From Duncaniella sp. (GTDB lineage: Bacteria > Bacteroidota > Bacteroidia > Bacteroidales > Muribaculaceae): a DNA stretch of 5,541 nt. The position numbers and the translations under genes were made by a program. Positions 1 through 5,541 of the stretch are shown one piece after another; the stretch's first letter is position 1, and the number at the start of each line of letters is the position of its first letter. The notes under the pieces were generated by a model. That model was not told the DNA's origin. It searched no databases and worked only from the letters and a program-made list of their open reading frames with translations. The stretch covers positions 1 to 5,541 of the forward strand of contig JAFLRW010000127.1 in NCBI GenBank assembly GCA_022511285.1. Direction: 5' to 3'.

Positions 1-1
1 C

Positions 2-46
2 GGAACGACTCCAACCGTTGAAATCCAAATCAACGGATTGGAATAA
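2..46 (+). CDS. Possible 3' end of an upstream gene (partial)
   Basis: Reading frame 2 is open from the left edge to a TAA at 44-46 and gives GTTPTVEIQINGLE. The alternating polar/hydrophobic run TVEIQI would suit a terminal beta strand. The piece is too short to assign to a family. Frame 3 is also open to a TAA at 48-50 (ERLQPLKSKSTDWNN), so the frame choice is a judgement based on the more protein-like residue pattern. If real, the gene reads in the same direction as the transporter downstream and ends about 380 bases before it. No classical terminator with a T-run follows. Confidence 0.3.
   Translation, partial: GTTPTVEIQINGLE
10..42. repeat. Imperfect inverted repeat (hairpin) at the left edge
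   Basis: TCCAACCGTTGA (10-21) pairs with TCAACGGATTGGA (30-42): 12 base pairs with a single bulged A at 37 and an 8-base loop. It lies at the very end of the possible upstream coding tail. No run of T follows on the + strand (AATAACTAAACTA), so it is not a convincing intrinsic terminator. It may be a transcript-end stabilising hairpin or chance. Confidence 0.4.
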
Positions 47-113
47 CTAAACTAAGACTCTAAAGATTAGTAAATCCAAAAACCAAACAAACTCAATATA
101 TAAATTGCATAAA

Positions 114-302
114 TTCCGGAAAGCGGGGGCCTGTGAAGGTCTCCGCTTTCACTGTTTGTAAAGTGCAACTCCTGCCGGAAGATATCAAGGCGAGCTACCC
201 CGCCGGGGGGTTCAGATGGTTAGCCCTCGATAAAGGCCAAGAAGCACGAGTGCCGAGGTCGGGGGGATGGTCATATGCGAACATTTTGAGGAGGATCCCC
301 GC
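114..302 (+). ncRNA. Candidate structured noncoding RNA, family unknown
   Basis: This GC-rich island sits between AT-rich flanks and folds well on paper. GAAAGCGGGGGCCT (119-132) pairs over 14 bp without mismatch with AGGTCTCCGCTTTC (137-150) around a GTGA loop, a GNRA tetraloop. Two of the pairs are G-U, which would be A-C mismatches in the opposite transcript, so the + strand is the likely RNA. TTCCG (114-118) can pair with CGGAA (176-180) and enclose that stem. Two adjoining hairpins follow: 194-224 (GCTACCCC with GGGG and TAGC) and 225-258 (CCTCG with CGAGG). A third is 263-300 (GGGGAT with ATCCCC). GCGGGG (123-128) could alternatively pair with CCCCGC (297-302). A -7-like TAAATTG at 101-107 (one T short of TAnnTTTG) would place a start near 114, but no -33 element is visible. 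I compared it with tmRNA, RNase P, 6S, SRP and common riboswitch motifs from memory and found no match. The long reading frames crossing it do not look like proteins. Exact ends are uncertain. Confidence 0.45.
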
Positions 303-317
303 GGGTGTAGAAAAAAG

Positions 318-348
318 TTGCATTTTCACTAAAAAATGGTTAATTTTG
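318..348 (+). promoter_or_regulatory. Bacteroidetes-type promoter for the peptide transporter gene
   Basis: TTG at 318-320 (-33 element) and TAATTTTG at 341-348 (exact match to the -7 consensus TAnnTTTG) are separated by 20 bases, as expected for the Bacteroidetes housekeeping sigma factor. Transcription would begin near 354, giving a leader of about 75 bases before the ATG at 428. The region is AT-rich, so a chance match is possible, but both elements with correct spacing make it good. If it is the main promoter, the structured island upstream belongs to a different transcript rather than to this gene's leader. Confidence 0.6.
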
Positions 349-427
349 TGGCAATTTTCTCTGATAATTGATTTCAGGGGGTTATTGTGCATAGCAATTC
401 ATCAACTTTTTCACACATATATCGATT

Positions 428-2098
428 ATGTTTAAGAACCAACCGCTTGGGCTGTATGTGCTCTCGCTTGCCAACACCGGCGAACGATTCGGCTACTACA
501 CCATGCTTGCCATCTTCCTGCTCTTCCTGCAGGCAAAGTTTGGCTTTGACTCCACCGTGTCGGGTCAGATTTATGCTATCTTCTTAGCGTTAGTTTACTT
601 TATGCCCCTGCTTGGAGGCTTTGTGGCTGATAAGTGGAGCTTCTCCAAGTGTGTGGTCACGGGCATATTTGTGATGTTTTTCGGCTACTTGATAATGGCG
701 ATACCCACGCCTATCCGCGAGACCTCGTCGCTGCTCATCCTCTTTGCGGCGCTGGCGCTCATAGCCATAGGCACCGGCCTCTTCAAAGGCAACCTGCAGG
801 TGATGGTGGGCGACCTCTACAATTCGCCCAAGTATGCCTCACAGCGCGACAATGCCTTTTCGCTCTTCTACATGGCCATCAACCTCGGCTCGATGCTTGC
901 CCCCTTTGCCGCCACCAAGATGGTGGATATAGCTATGAACAAAGCCGGGATGGCATATTCGGCCGAGCTCCCCGCCCTGTGTAACGCCTATTTGGAGAAC
1001 GGCACCGGCGCCGAAGCCATAGAGCAGGCCGCCGCAGCCGCCGGAATGGCTGTGACCGATGCGGGCACCTTTGCCGCCGACTATCTCAAGGCGCTCACCG
1101 ACGGCTACAGCCTCGGATTCAGTGTGGCCTGCTTCTCGCTTGTGGTGAGCTTCCTCATCTATATGCTTGGCCGCCGCTCCTATGCCCATATCGTGGGCAA
1201 TAAGAAAGAGGCCGGCAAGAATGCCGCCGCAGCCGCAGGCCCCGAGTTGACCCCCGAGCAGACCAAGCAGAGGGTGGTAGCTTTAGTGCTGGTGTTTTCA
1301 GTGGTGATATTCTTCTGGATGGTGTTCCATCAGAATGGCGCCACCCTCACAGAGTTTGCCAAGAGCTGCACCTCGCCCGACGCCACTGGTTGGACCCGTA
1401 TAGGCTTTAATGTCGGCGCCCTGCTGACCATAGCCGCCGGCGTGTGGGCGCTCTTCATCGCCATCCAGTCAAAGGGGACCGGGCGCCTCGTTTCGCTGCT
1501 CTGCCTTGCCGCCGCCGCTGTGGGAGTCTACTTCTTCTATCAGTACACCCCCGCGACCGTTGCCGGCATCCAGCCCCAGCAGTATCAGCAGTTCAATCCC
1601 TTCTATGTGGTGGCTCTGACGCCTGTGTCGCTCGCGCTGTTCGGGTGGCTCGCCAAGCGGCAGAAAGAGCCGAGCGCGCCCCGCAAGATAGGCTACGGCA
1701 TGGTGATGGCCGGCGTGGCCTACGGCGTGATGGTGGTGGGCTCCATAGGGCTTGCCGGCACCAGCGGCGCAGTGTCGCCCAACTGGCTCATCTCCACCTA
1801 TCTGCTCCTGACCTTTGCCGAGCTGCTGCTCTCGCCTATGGGCATCTCGTTTGTCAGCAAGGTGGCTCCCCCCAAGCTTAAGGGCGCTATGATGGGCGGA
1901 TGGTTTGCCGCCACAGCCGTGGGCAACTACTTAGTGTCAATCCCGATGCTCCTCTGGGGCAAGATTCCCACATGGTCAGTGTGGGCCATACTGATAGTGA
2001 TCTGTCTCATCTCAGCCGGATTCATCTTCGGAGTGATGAAGAAGCTCGAGGCCGCCACCTCCGATGCTCCCGCACCCGAGGCTGAGGAGGCCAACTAA
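428..2098 (+). CDS. Proton-coupled di/tripeptide transporter, POT/PTR2 family (MFS)
   Basis: An inner-membrane symporter expected to import di- and tripeptides with protons. Family landmarks, in order: NTGERFGYY (16-24), the TM1 motif normally ExxERFxYY; GGFVADKW (63-70) after TM2; GTGLFKGN (115-122) with the TM4 lysine K120; FYMAINLGS (147-155), the PTR2 signature in TM5; FHQNGATL (300-307) in TM7; FNP (389-391) in TM8; and FAELLLSPMG (463-472) with the conserved TM10 glutamate E465. I count about 14 hydrophobic helices. A loop of roughly 60 residues (164-226), Ala-rich in its second half and predicted periplasmic, separates TM5 from TM6. Two extra hydrophobic segments (about 326-346 and 353-371) lie between TM7 and TM8. 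The first Glu of the TM1 motif is Asn16. The C-terminal tail (540-556) is acidic and low in complexity. The 556-residue length is somewhat longer than typical bacterial POTs. No Shine-Dalgarno precedes the ATG, as is usual in Bacteroidetes; the start sits just before TM1 and agrees with the family. It is transcribed alone, between its own promoter and terminator. Family assignment is very secure; the exact substrate is inferred. Confidence 0.95.
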   Translation: MFKNQPLGLYVLSLANTGERFGYYTMLAIFLLFLQAKFGFDSTVSGQIYAIFLALVYFMPLLGGFVADKWSFSKCVVTGIFVMFFGYLIMAIPTPIRETSSLLILFAALALIAIGTGLFKGNLQVMVGDLYNSPKYASQRDNAFSLFYMAINLGSMLAPFAATKMVDIAMNKAGMAYSAELPALCNAYLENGTGAEAIEQAAAAAGMAVTDAGTFAADYLKALTDGYSLGFSVACFSLVVSFLIYMLGRRSYAHIVGNKKEAGKNAAAAAGPELTPEQTKQRVVALVLVFSVVIFFWMVFHQNGATLTEFAKSCTSPDATGWTRIGFNVGALLTIAAGVWALFIAIQSKGTGRLVSLLCLAAAAVGVYFFYQYTPATVAGIQPQQYQQFNPFYVVALTPVSLALFGWLAKRQKEPSAPRKIGYGMVMAGVAYGVMVVGSIGLAGTSGAVSPNWLISTYLLLTFAELLLSPMGISFVSKVAPPKLKGAMMGGWFAATAVGNYLVSIPMLLWGKIPTWSVWAILIVICLISAGFIFGVMKKLEAATSDAPAPEAEEAN

Positions 2099-2113
2099 GC
2101 TATCCTCATAAAA

Positions 2114-2152
2114 TGCAGGGGCCCCGGCCGACAGGGCCCCTGCAAACTTTTT
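2114..2152 (+). terminator. Intrinsic (Rho-independent) terminator of the transporter gene
   Basis: TGCAGGGGCCC (2114-2124) pairs perfectly with GGGCCCCTGCA (2134-2144), an 11-bp GC-rich stem with a 9-base loop, followed by AAC and TTTTT (2148-2152). It starts 16 bases after the stop codon. On the - strand the same stem is followed by TTTTAT, so it could also act weakly in reverse. It separates the transporter from the next gene. Confidence 0.9.
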
Positions 2153-2160
2153 GCTCCCGT

Positions 2161-2176
2161 CCCCCCGGCGGGGGGG
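2161..2176. repeat. Pure G/C palindrome (C6-GGC-G7)
   Basis: Six C, then GGC, then seven G form a short self-complementary hairpin just past the terminator and 41 bases before the next start codon. A run of seven T occurs at 2197-2203, but 20 bases away, too far for a second intrinsic terminator. It could slow polymerase, insulate the two units or be neutral. A similar core (CCCCGCCGGGGGG) occurs at 198-210 inside the structured RNA candidate. Confidence 0.4.
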
Positions 2177-2216
2177 TGGTGTGACGATGAAATGAGTTTT
2201 TTTATGCTGCCGAGAT

Positions 2217-2759
2217 ATGGAGTATAATGATATGCAGCTCGTGAAGCGGCACTTCTTTGCAATGCGCAATGGCGTGGTGGCCGAAGCCCTTCGGCCGACG
2301 GCCTCGCACTATAGGGTGATATTCGGACTCACGCTGCCGCAGATAGCCGAGGTGGCCTCCTCGGTCCCCCACACCGTGGAGATGGCCGAGCAGCTGTGGG
2401 CCGACCGGCGCACCCGCGAGTCGCAGCTCCTGGCCCCGATGCTCTATCCGCCGGAGCAGATGGAGCGCGGGGAGGCTGAGCGATGGGTGGGCGAAGTGGC
2501 CACCGCAGAGGTGGCCGATATCCTCTGCCACCGCCTGTTGCGACATCTGCCCTATGCGGCCGAGCTGGCCCTCGGCATCCTCGATGCCTCAGAGGCCACG
2601 CCGCTGATGCGCTACACCGCCCTGCGCCTGCTGCGCAATCTTATGCCCGCCCGACGGGCCGAGGCCGCAGCCGCCGCAGCCGCCGAACTGGCCGCCGATT
2701 CCCCTCTCACGCGCTCTTTGTGTCGGAACATCCTCGAGTTGGTAGAGGAGACTTGCTAA
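2217..2759 (+). CDS. Small helical protein resembling AlkD-like / HEAT-repeat DNA alkylation repair family
   Basis: A 180-residue, probably cytoplasmic, all-helical protein without signal peptide or membrane segment. Blocks such as FFAMRNGVV (13-21), YRVIFGLTLPQIAEVA (32-47), LWADRRTRESQLLAPMLYP (60-78), WVGEVATAEVADILCHRLL (90-108) and MRYTALRLLRNL (131-142) recall the conserved Bacteroidales proteins often labelled DNA alkylation repair or HEAT-repeat. The LW...RE segment resembles the equivalent AlkD helix pair. It is shorter than classical AlkD (about 230 residues), and the Trp/Asp pair that AlkD uses for the damaged base is not evident: D101 is present, but the position four residues before it is A97. 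DNA glycosylase activity should therefore not be assumed. An Ala-rich helix (149-160) comes near the end. The ATG at 2217 follows an in-frame TGA at 2193-2195; Met6 (2232) is an alternative start. No clear promoter is visible in the 64 bases after the terminator. The receptor gene follows after 31 bases, suggesting one transcript. The family label is a recollection, moderately sure. Confidence 0.55.
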   Translation: MEYNDMQLVKRHFFAMRNGVVAEALRPTASHYRVIFGLTLPQIAEVASSVPHTVEMAEQLWADRRTRESQLLAPMLYPPEQMERGEAERWVGEVATAEVADILCHRLLRHLPYAAELALGILDASEATPLMRYTALRLLRNLMPARRAEAAAAAAAELAADSPLTRSLCRNILELVEETC

Positions 2760-2790
2760 TTCTTAATCTTTTGTTAACATACACACAGGT

Positions 2791-5010
2791 ATGCGACTAT
2801 ATCTATCTGCCGCGCTGCTGCTGTCGCTGACACTCAACGGCGCCGAACTGCCCGGTGACAGTGTCTCCATTCATTCGCTTCCGGAAGTGAGCGTCACTTC
2901 AATCAAACAGGCATCCTCGCTGTTGCGACAGCCGGTGTCGGTCACCACCGTATCCCCCGTCGAGGTGGAGCGTTACGCCATAGCCGGAATGAAAGGGGTG
3001 AGCGAAATAGCCCCCAACTTCTATATGCCCGACTATGGCAGCCGGATGACATCATCCATATATGTGCGCGGCATAGGCGCCCGCATTGACCAGCCCGCCG
3101 TGGGGCTCAACGTCGACAATATCCCCTTTCTCAACAAAGACGCTTACGACTTTGAGATGGCCGACATAGAGAGCGTCGAGGTGCTCCGCGGCCCGCAGTC
3201 GACCCTCTACGGACGCAACACGATAGCCGGACTCATCAACGTCTACACCCTCTCGCCTATGCGATGGCAGGGGGTGAAAGTGAAGGTGGGGGGAGGCTCT
3301 CATGGCTTCGGGCGCGCCTCGGCCGGATATTACGGCAAGCTCTCCGAGCAGGTGGGGATGAGTGTGTCAGGATATGCCTCCCACACCAACGGCTACACCC
3401 GCAACGCCTTCAACGACAGCCGCAGCGGCGAGGGTGAGGACTATTCACTGAGATGGAAGACCGTCTGGCAGCCCTCGGACAGAGTGGTGGTGGAAAACAC
3501 CCTCTCCGGAGTGCGCTCGCGCCAGTCGGGCTATCCATATGCTCCGATTGAGACCGGAGTGGTGAATCATAACGACACCGCATACTATTCGCGCTACGGA
3601 CTCACCGAAGGGCTCACCGTCAAATGGAATGCCCCGGGATTCACCCTCGCCTCAATCACCGGCCTGCAGATGCTCCACGATGATATGACGATGGATCAGG
3701 ACTTCACGCCGCTGAGCCTCTTTACACTCCGCCAGAAGCAACACGACCTGAGTGTCACTCAGGATATCGTGATGCGCTGCAAAGTAGGACACTACTCCTG
3801 GCTGGCCGGCGTGTTTGCCTTCTATAAGCATGGCCGCATAAGCGCCCCGGTGGTGTTCAAACAGGATGGCATAGACCGCCTGATACTCCCCAATGTCAAC
3901 AATGCCCTCCCCCCGGGGATGCAGCTGCAGTGGGACGAGCCGGAGTTTCTGCTGGGCTCCCGTTTCCACACCCCGACACGCGGGTTGGCCGTCTACCACC
4001 GCAGCTCGGTGGAGGCCGGACCTTTTGAAATAGCAGCCGGAATCAGATTTGACCACGAACACGCCACTCTCAGCTATGGCAACGATGTCACTACCTCGGC
4101 CACAATGAATATGGGGGGGCGTCCTATAGGCACAAGAGAGATTGATATTCACGACCGCGACCGCATATGCCGCACTTTCAATGAAGTGCTCCCGAATGTT
4201 TCGGTGACGTTCAATCACAACAACTCGGCCTTCTTCGCATCAGTGTCGCGCGGCTACAAGGCGGGAGGATTCAACACACAGATGTTCTCGCAGATACTCC
4301 AGACCAAGATGATGGCCTCGATGGGGACACCTCCGGAGATAGATGTAGACGAGGTGGTAGGGTATCGCCCCGAGACCTCCTGGAATTATGAGGTGGGGGG
4401 GCACTTCAGTGTGGATCGCGGCAGAGTCTATTCCACCTTCTCAGCCTTCTTCATTGACCTGAGAGACCAGCAGGTGACCATCTTCCCCGAGGGGTTGGTG
4501 TCGGGTCGCATGATGGCCAATGCCGGCCGCACGCGCTCGTTTGGCGCCGAGCTGACTATGCGCTATGCACCCACCCGTCATTGGCTCTTCCATGTGGCCT
4601 ACGGCTATACCAACGCCACATTCCGCCATTTCAACAACGGCGAACGCGACCTTTCGGGCCGGAGAGTCCCCTTTGCGCCGGAAAACACCCTGTTCCTCTC
4701 GGCCACCTACACCACGACCCTATCCAAGCGTCACGACGTCACCCTCAGCATCTCCCCCGACCTTCGCGGCACCGGCACTATCTATTGGGATGAGGCCAAC
4801 CTCTACAAACAGCCCTTCTATGCCGAGGTGGGGCTCACGGGCGGAGTGAAATGGCGCAGCCTGACGGCTGAACTGTGGCTGAAGAATCTCACCGACACGC
4901 AGTTCAATCTCTTTCGCTACGAGTCAGTCGGCTCCAGCTTCTTCCAGCGCGGCGCCCCCTTCCGTTGCGGCCTCACATTGAGCCTTGACATAGAGAATTT
5001 CAGATTCTGA
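2791..5010 (+). CDS. TonB-dependent outer-membrane receptor (non-SusC type)
   Basis: An outer-membrane beta-barrel that imports a scarce ligand using energy from TonB-ExbBD. A signal peptide is clear at residues 1 to about 18 (MRLYLSAALLLSLTLNGA). PEVSVTS (31-37) is the likely TonB box. The plug follows at about 45-155, with IYVRGIG (90-96), VGLNVDNIPF (104-113) and the hallmark VEVLRGPQSTLYGRNT (129-144). The barrel fills the rest, with SRGYKAGGFN (486-495), TSWNYEVGG (529-537), NAGRTRSFGAEL (577-588) and NLTDTQFN (699-706), ending in a terminal Phe as expected for BAM-assembled barrels. The 739-residue length is normal for siderophore-type receptors. It lacks the N-terminal carboxypeptidase-regulatory-like domain of SusC proteins and no SusD gene follows, arguing against glycan uptake. 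Plug and barrel style recall siderophore-type receptors such as FyuA, so an iron complex or cofactor is the best guess, not shown. It lies 31 bases after the AlkD-like gene, probably in one operon. No Fur-like operator was recognised. Confidence 0.93.
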   Translation: MRLYLSAALLLSLTLNGAELPGDSVSIHSLPEVSVTSIKQASSLLRQPVSVTTVSPVEVERYAIAGMKGVSEIAPNFYMPDYGSRMTSSIYVRGIGARIDQPAVGLNVDNIPFLNKDAYDFEMADIESVEVLRGPQSTLYGRNTIAGLINVYTLSPMRWQGVKVKVGGGSHGFGRASAGYYGKLSEQVGMSVSGYASHTNGYTRNAFNDSRSGEGEDYSLRWKTVWQPSDRVVVENTLSGVRSRQSGYPYAPIETGVVNHNDTAYYSRYGLTEGLTVKWNAPGFTLASITGLQMLHDDMTMDQDFTPLSLFTLRQKQHDLSVTQDIVMRCKVGHYSWLAGVFAFYKHGRISAPVVFKQDGIDRLILPNVNNALPPGMQLQWDEPEFLLGSRFHTPTRGLAVYHRSSVEAGPFEIAAGIRFDHEHATLSYGNDVTTSATMNMGGRPIGTREIDIHDRDRICRTFNEVLPNVSVTFNHNNSAFFASVSRGYKAGGFNTQMFSQILQTKMMASMGTPPEIDVDEVVGYRPETSWNYEVGGHFSVDRGRVYSTFSAFFIDLRDQQVTIFPEGLVSGRMMANAGRTRSFGAELTMRYAPTRHWLFHVAYGYTNATFRHFNNGERDLSGRRVPFAPENTLFLSATYTTTLSKRHDVTLSISPDLRGTGTIYWDEANLYKQPFYAEVGLTGGVKWRSLTAELWLKNLTDTQFNLFRYESVGSSFFQRGAPFRCGLTLSLDIENFRF

Positions 5011-5026
5011 GCATTTGGGGCGGCGC

Positions 5027-5541
5027 TTATAGCTCGCAATCGAGCAGAGCGCGCAGCTGTGGGGTCATGACACTCTCTATCTGATAGGGGTAGACCACTA
5101 CGTCGGTGTCGCCCATCGAATAGGGCGCTATTTCATAGGGATTGTAGTGGAACACCACAGTGCCGTTCTGCACGTAAGGCTGCCCGGGCTCTGTAAGCTG
5201 GTCGGTAAAGTAGCCCACACCGTCGAGCTCGGAGGGGTCAATCATCAGCTGCCGAGCCAAAGCATCGCGGATTGTGGACACAAGAAATCCCTTGCAGCCG
5301 GGTATGAACATATTGTCGATGGTCAGGATGCACTCGTTGGCAAAGTCGTAGGTGAATCTGTAGGACCCTGTCAAGGGGTGGGCGCCACCGAGGTATGACG
5401 ACGAGGTGATATTGTAAGTGATGTAGGATGTGGTCAGCTCCATCACCGAGGCGTCGGCCGAGAGAAAATAGGTCCAAGAACTGTCGCCGGATGGCACAGA
5501 GTCGACCTCAACGGCAGTCGCACCCTCCGTCAGCTCAAGCT
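5027..5541 (-). CDS. DUF3298 / RsiV-like secreted protein, 3' part (runs off the right edge)
   Basis: The frame is open from the window edge to a TAA at 5027-5029, giving 170 visible C-terminal residues; the N-terminus, including any signal or lipoprotein peptide, lies outside. A GTG at 5495-5497 is in frame, but 14 plausible codons precede it without a stop (LELTEGATAVEVDS), so it is more likely an internal Val than the start. Hallmarks of the DUF3298/RsiV C-terminal domain are visible: YLGGAH (49-54 of the visible part), the F.YDF...CILTIDNMF strand block (about 62-78) and YNPYEIAPYSMG (132-143). In related proteins this fold occurs in anti-sigma factors (RsiV) and PdaC-type peptidoglycan deacetylases, but most Bacteroidetes members are exported proteins of unknown function. 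The visible part has no catalytic domain, so no enzyme activity is claimed. It converges on the receptor gene with 16 bases between the stop codons. Confidence 0.85.
   Translation of the reverse strand, partial: LELTEGATAVEVDSVPSGDSSWTYFLSADASVMELTTSYITYNITSSSYLGGAHPLTGSYRFTYDFANECILTIDNMFIPGCKGFLVSTIRDALARQLMIDPSELDGVGYFTDQLTEPGQPYVQNGTVVFHYNPYEIAPYSMGDTDVVVYPYQIESVMTPQLRALLDCEL

Noticed and set aside
114..302. Known RNA families for the island: tmRNA, RNase P, SRP RNA, 6S, 5S, cobalamin, TPP or SAM riboswitch
   Set aside because: None of the conserved core motifs that I know of for these families is present. A TGCGAACAT segment (276-284) recalls the antisense of the 6S 5' motif but the ends do not pair as 6S requires.
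195..392. 65-residue - strand reading frame over the same region
   Set aside because: Sits on the antisense of the folded RNA candidate, and the wobble pairs indicate the + strand as the RNA strand. No protein family features.
133..435. 100-residue + strand reading frame across the structured island and the promoter region
   Set aside because: It begins with GTG inside the GNRA hairpin loop, runs through a folded GC-rich block and then an AT-rich promoter region, overlaps the transporter start, and shows no domain-like or periodic pattern.
839..1189. 116-residue - strand frame and the + strand frames at 634-984 and 1444-1881 within the transporter
   Set aside because: Out-of-frame shadows with Arg/His/Gly-rich low-quality sequence over a gene with clear family motifs.
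2161..2203. Second intrinsic terminator (G/C hairpin followed by T7)
   Set aside because: The T-run begins about 20 bases after the hairpin, too far for intrinsic termination.
2739..2773. Possible promoter for the receptor gene (TTG at 2739-2741, TAATCTTTTG at 2764-2773)
   Set aside because: The -7 candidate has four rather than two bases between TA and TTTG and the spacing to TTG is off; co-transcription with the preceding gene is simpler.
3652..4218. 188-residue - strand reading frame within the receptor gene
   Set aside because: Fully inside and antisense to a well-supported TonB-dependent receptor; Ala/Val/His-rich composition is typical of a shadow frame in GC-rich coding DNA.
2791..5010. 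SusC-like glycan receptor of a polysaccharide utilisation locus
   Set aside because: No N-terminal regulatory-like domain, no SusD gene, no glycoside hydrolase or hybrid sensor nearby; the plug and barrel motifs are of the siderophore-receptor style.

Overview
The window looks like an ordinary chromosomal segment from a member of the Bacteroidales, possibly a Muribaculaceae-type gut bacterium. The evidence is a proton-coupled peptide transporter with the GERFGYY-type N-terminus that I associate with Bacteroidetes, a Bacteroidetes-style promoter (TTG, 20 bases, TAATTTTG), no Shine-Dalgarno sequence before the main genes, frequent ATA isoleucine codons in GC-rich coding DNA, and a TonB-dependent receptor next to a DUF3298-type protein. 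The family-level placement is an inference from style, not a measured match.

Layout from left to right. Bases 2-46 may be the last 14 codons of an upstream gene. Bases 47-113 are AT-rich with no gene. Bases 114 to about 302 are a GC-rich island with strong RNA-like folding: a perfect 14-bp stem capped by a GTGA (GNRA) loop, followed by three further hairpins. It is probably a structured noncoding RNA on the + strand and is the least explained part of the window. Bases 311-427 are AT-rich and hold a good promoter match and the leader of the first complete gene.

Bases 428-2098 encode a POT/PTR2-family proton-coupled di/tripeptide transporter of the inner membrane, closed by a textbook intrinsic terminator at 2114-2152. 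After a short gap with a pure G/C palindrome comes a 180-residue helical protein (2217-2759) resembling the HEAT-repeat, AlkD-like family. It is followed after 31 bases by a 739-residue TonB-dependent outer-membrane receptor (2791-5010); the two are probably co-transcribed. The receptor lacks the N-terminal carboxypeptidase-regulatory-like domain of SusC proteins and has no SusD-like gene after it, so it looks like an iron-siderophore/cofactor-type receptor rather than a glycan receptor, though its substrate is unknown. Convergent to it, only 16 bases away, is the 3' part of a DUF3298/RsiV-like secreted protein on the - strand that runs off the right edge.

The genes do not form an obvious single pathway. 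The transporter is its own unit, the AlkD-like/receptor pair a second, and the DUF3298 gene a third. I see no CRISPR array, transposase, tRNA, rRNA or phage gene. The main candidates for something undescribed are the structured RNA at 114-302 and, less so, lineage-specific changes in the peptide transporter.
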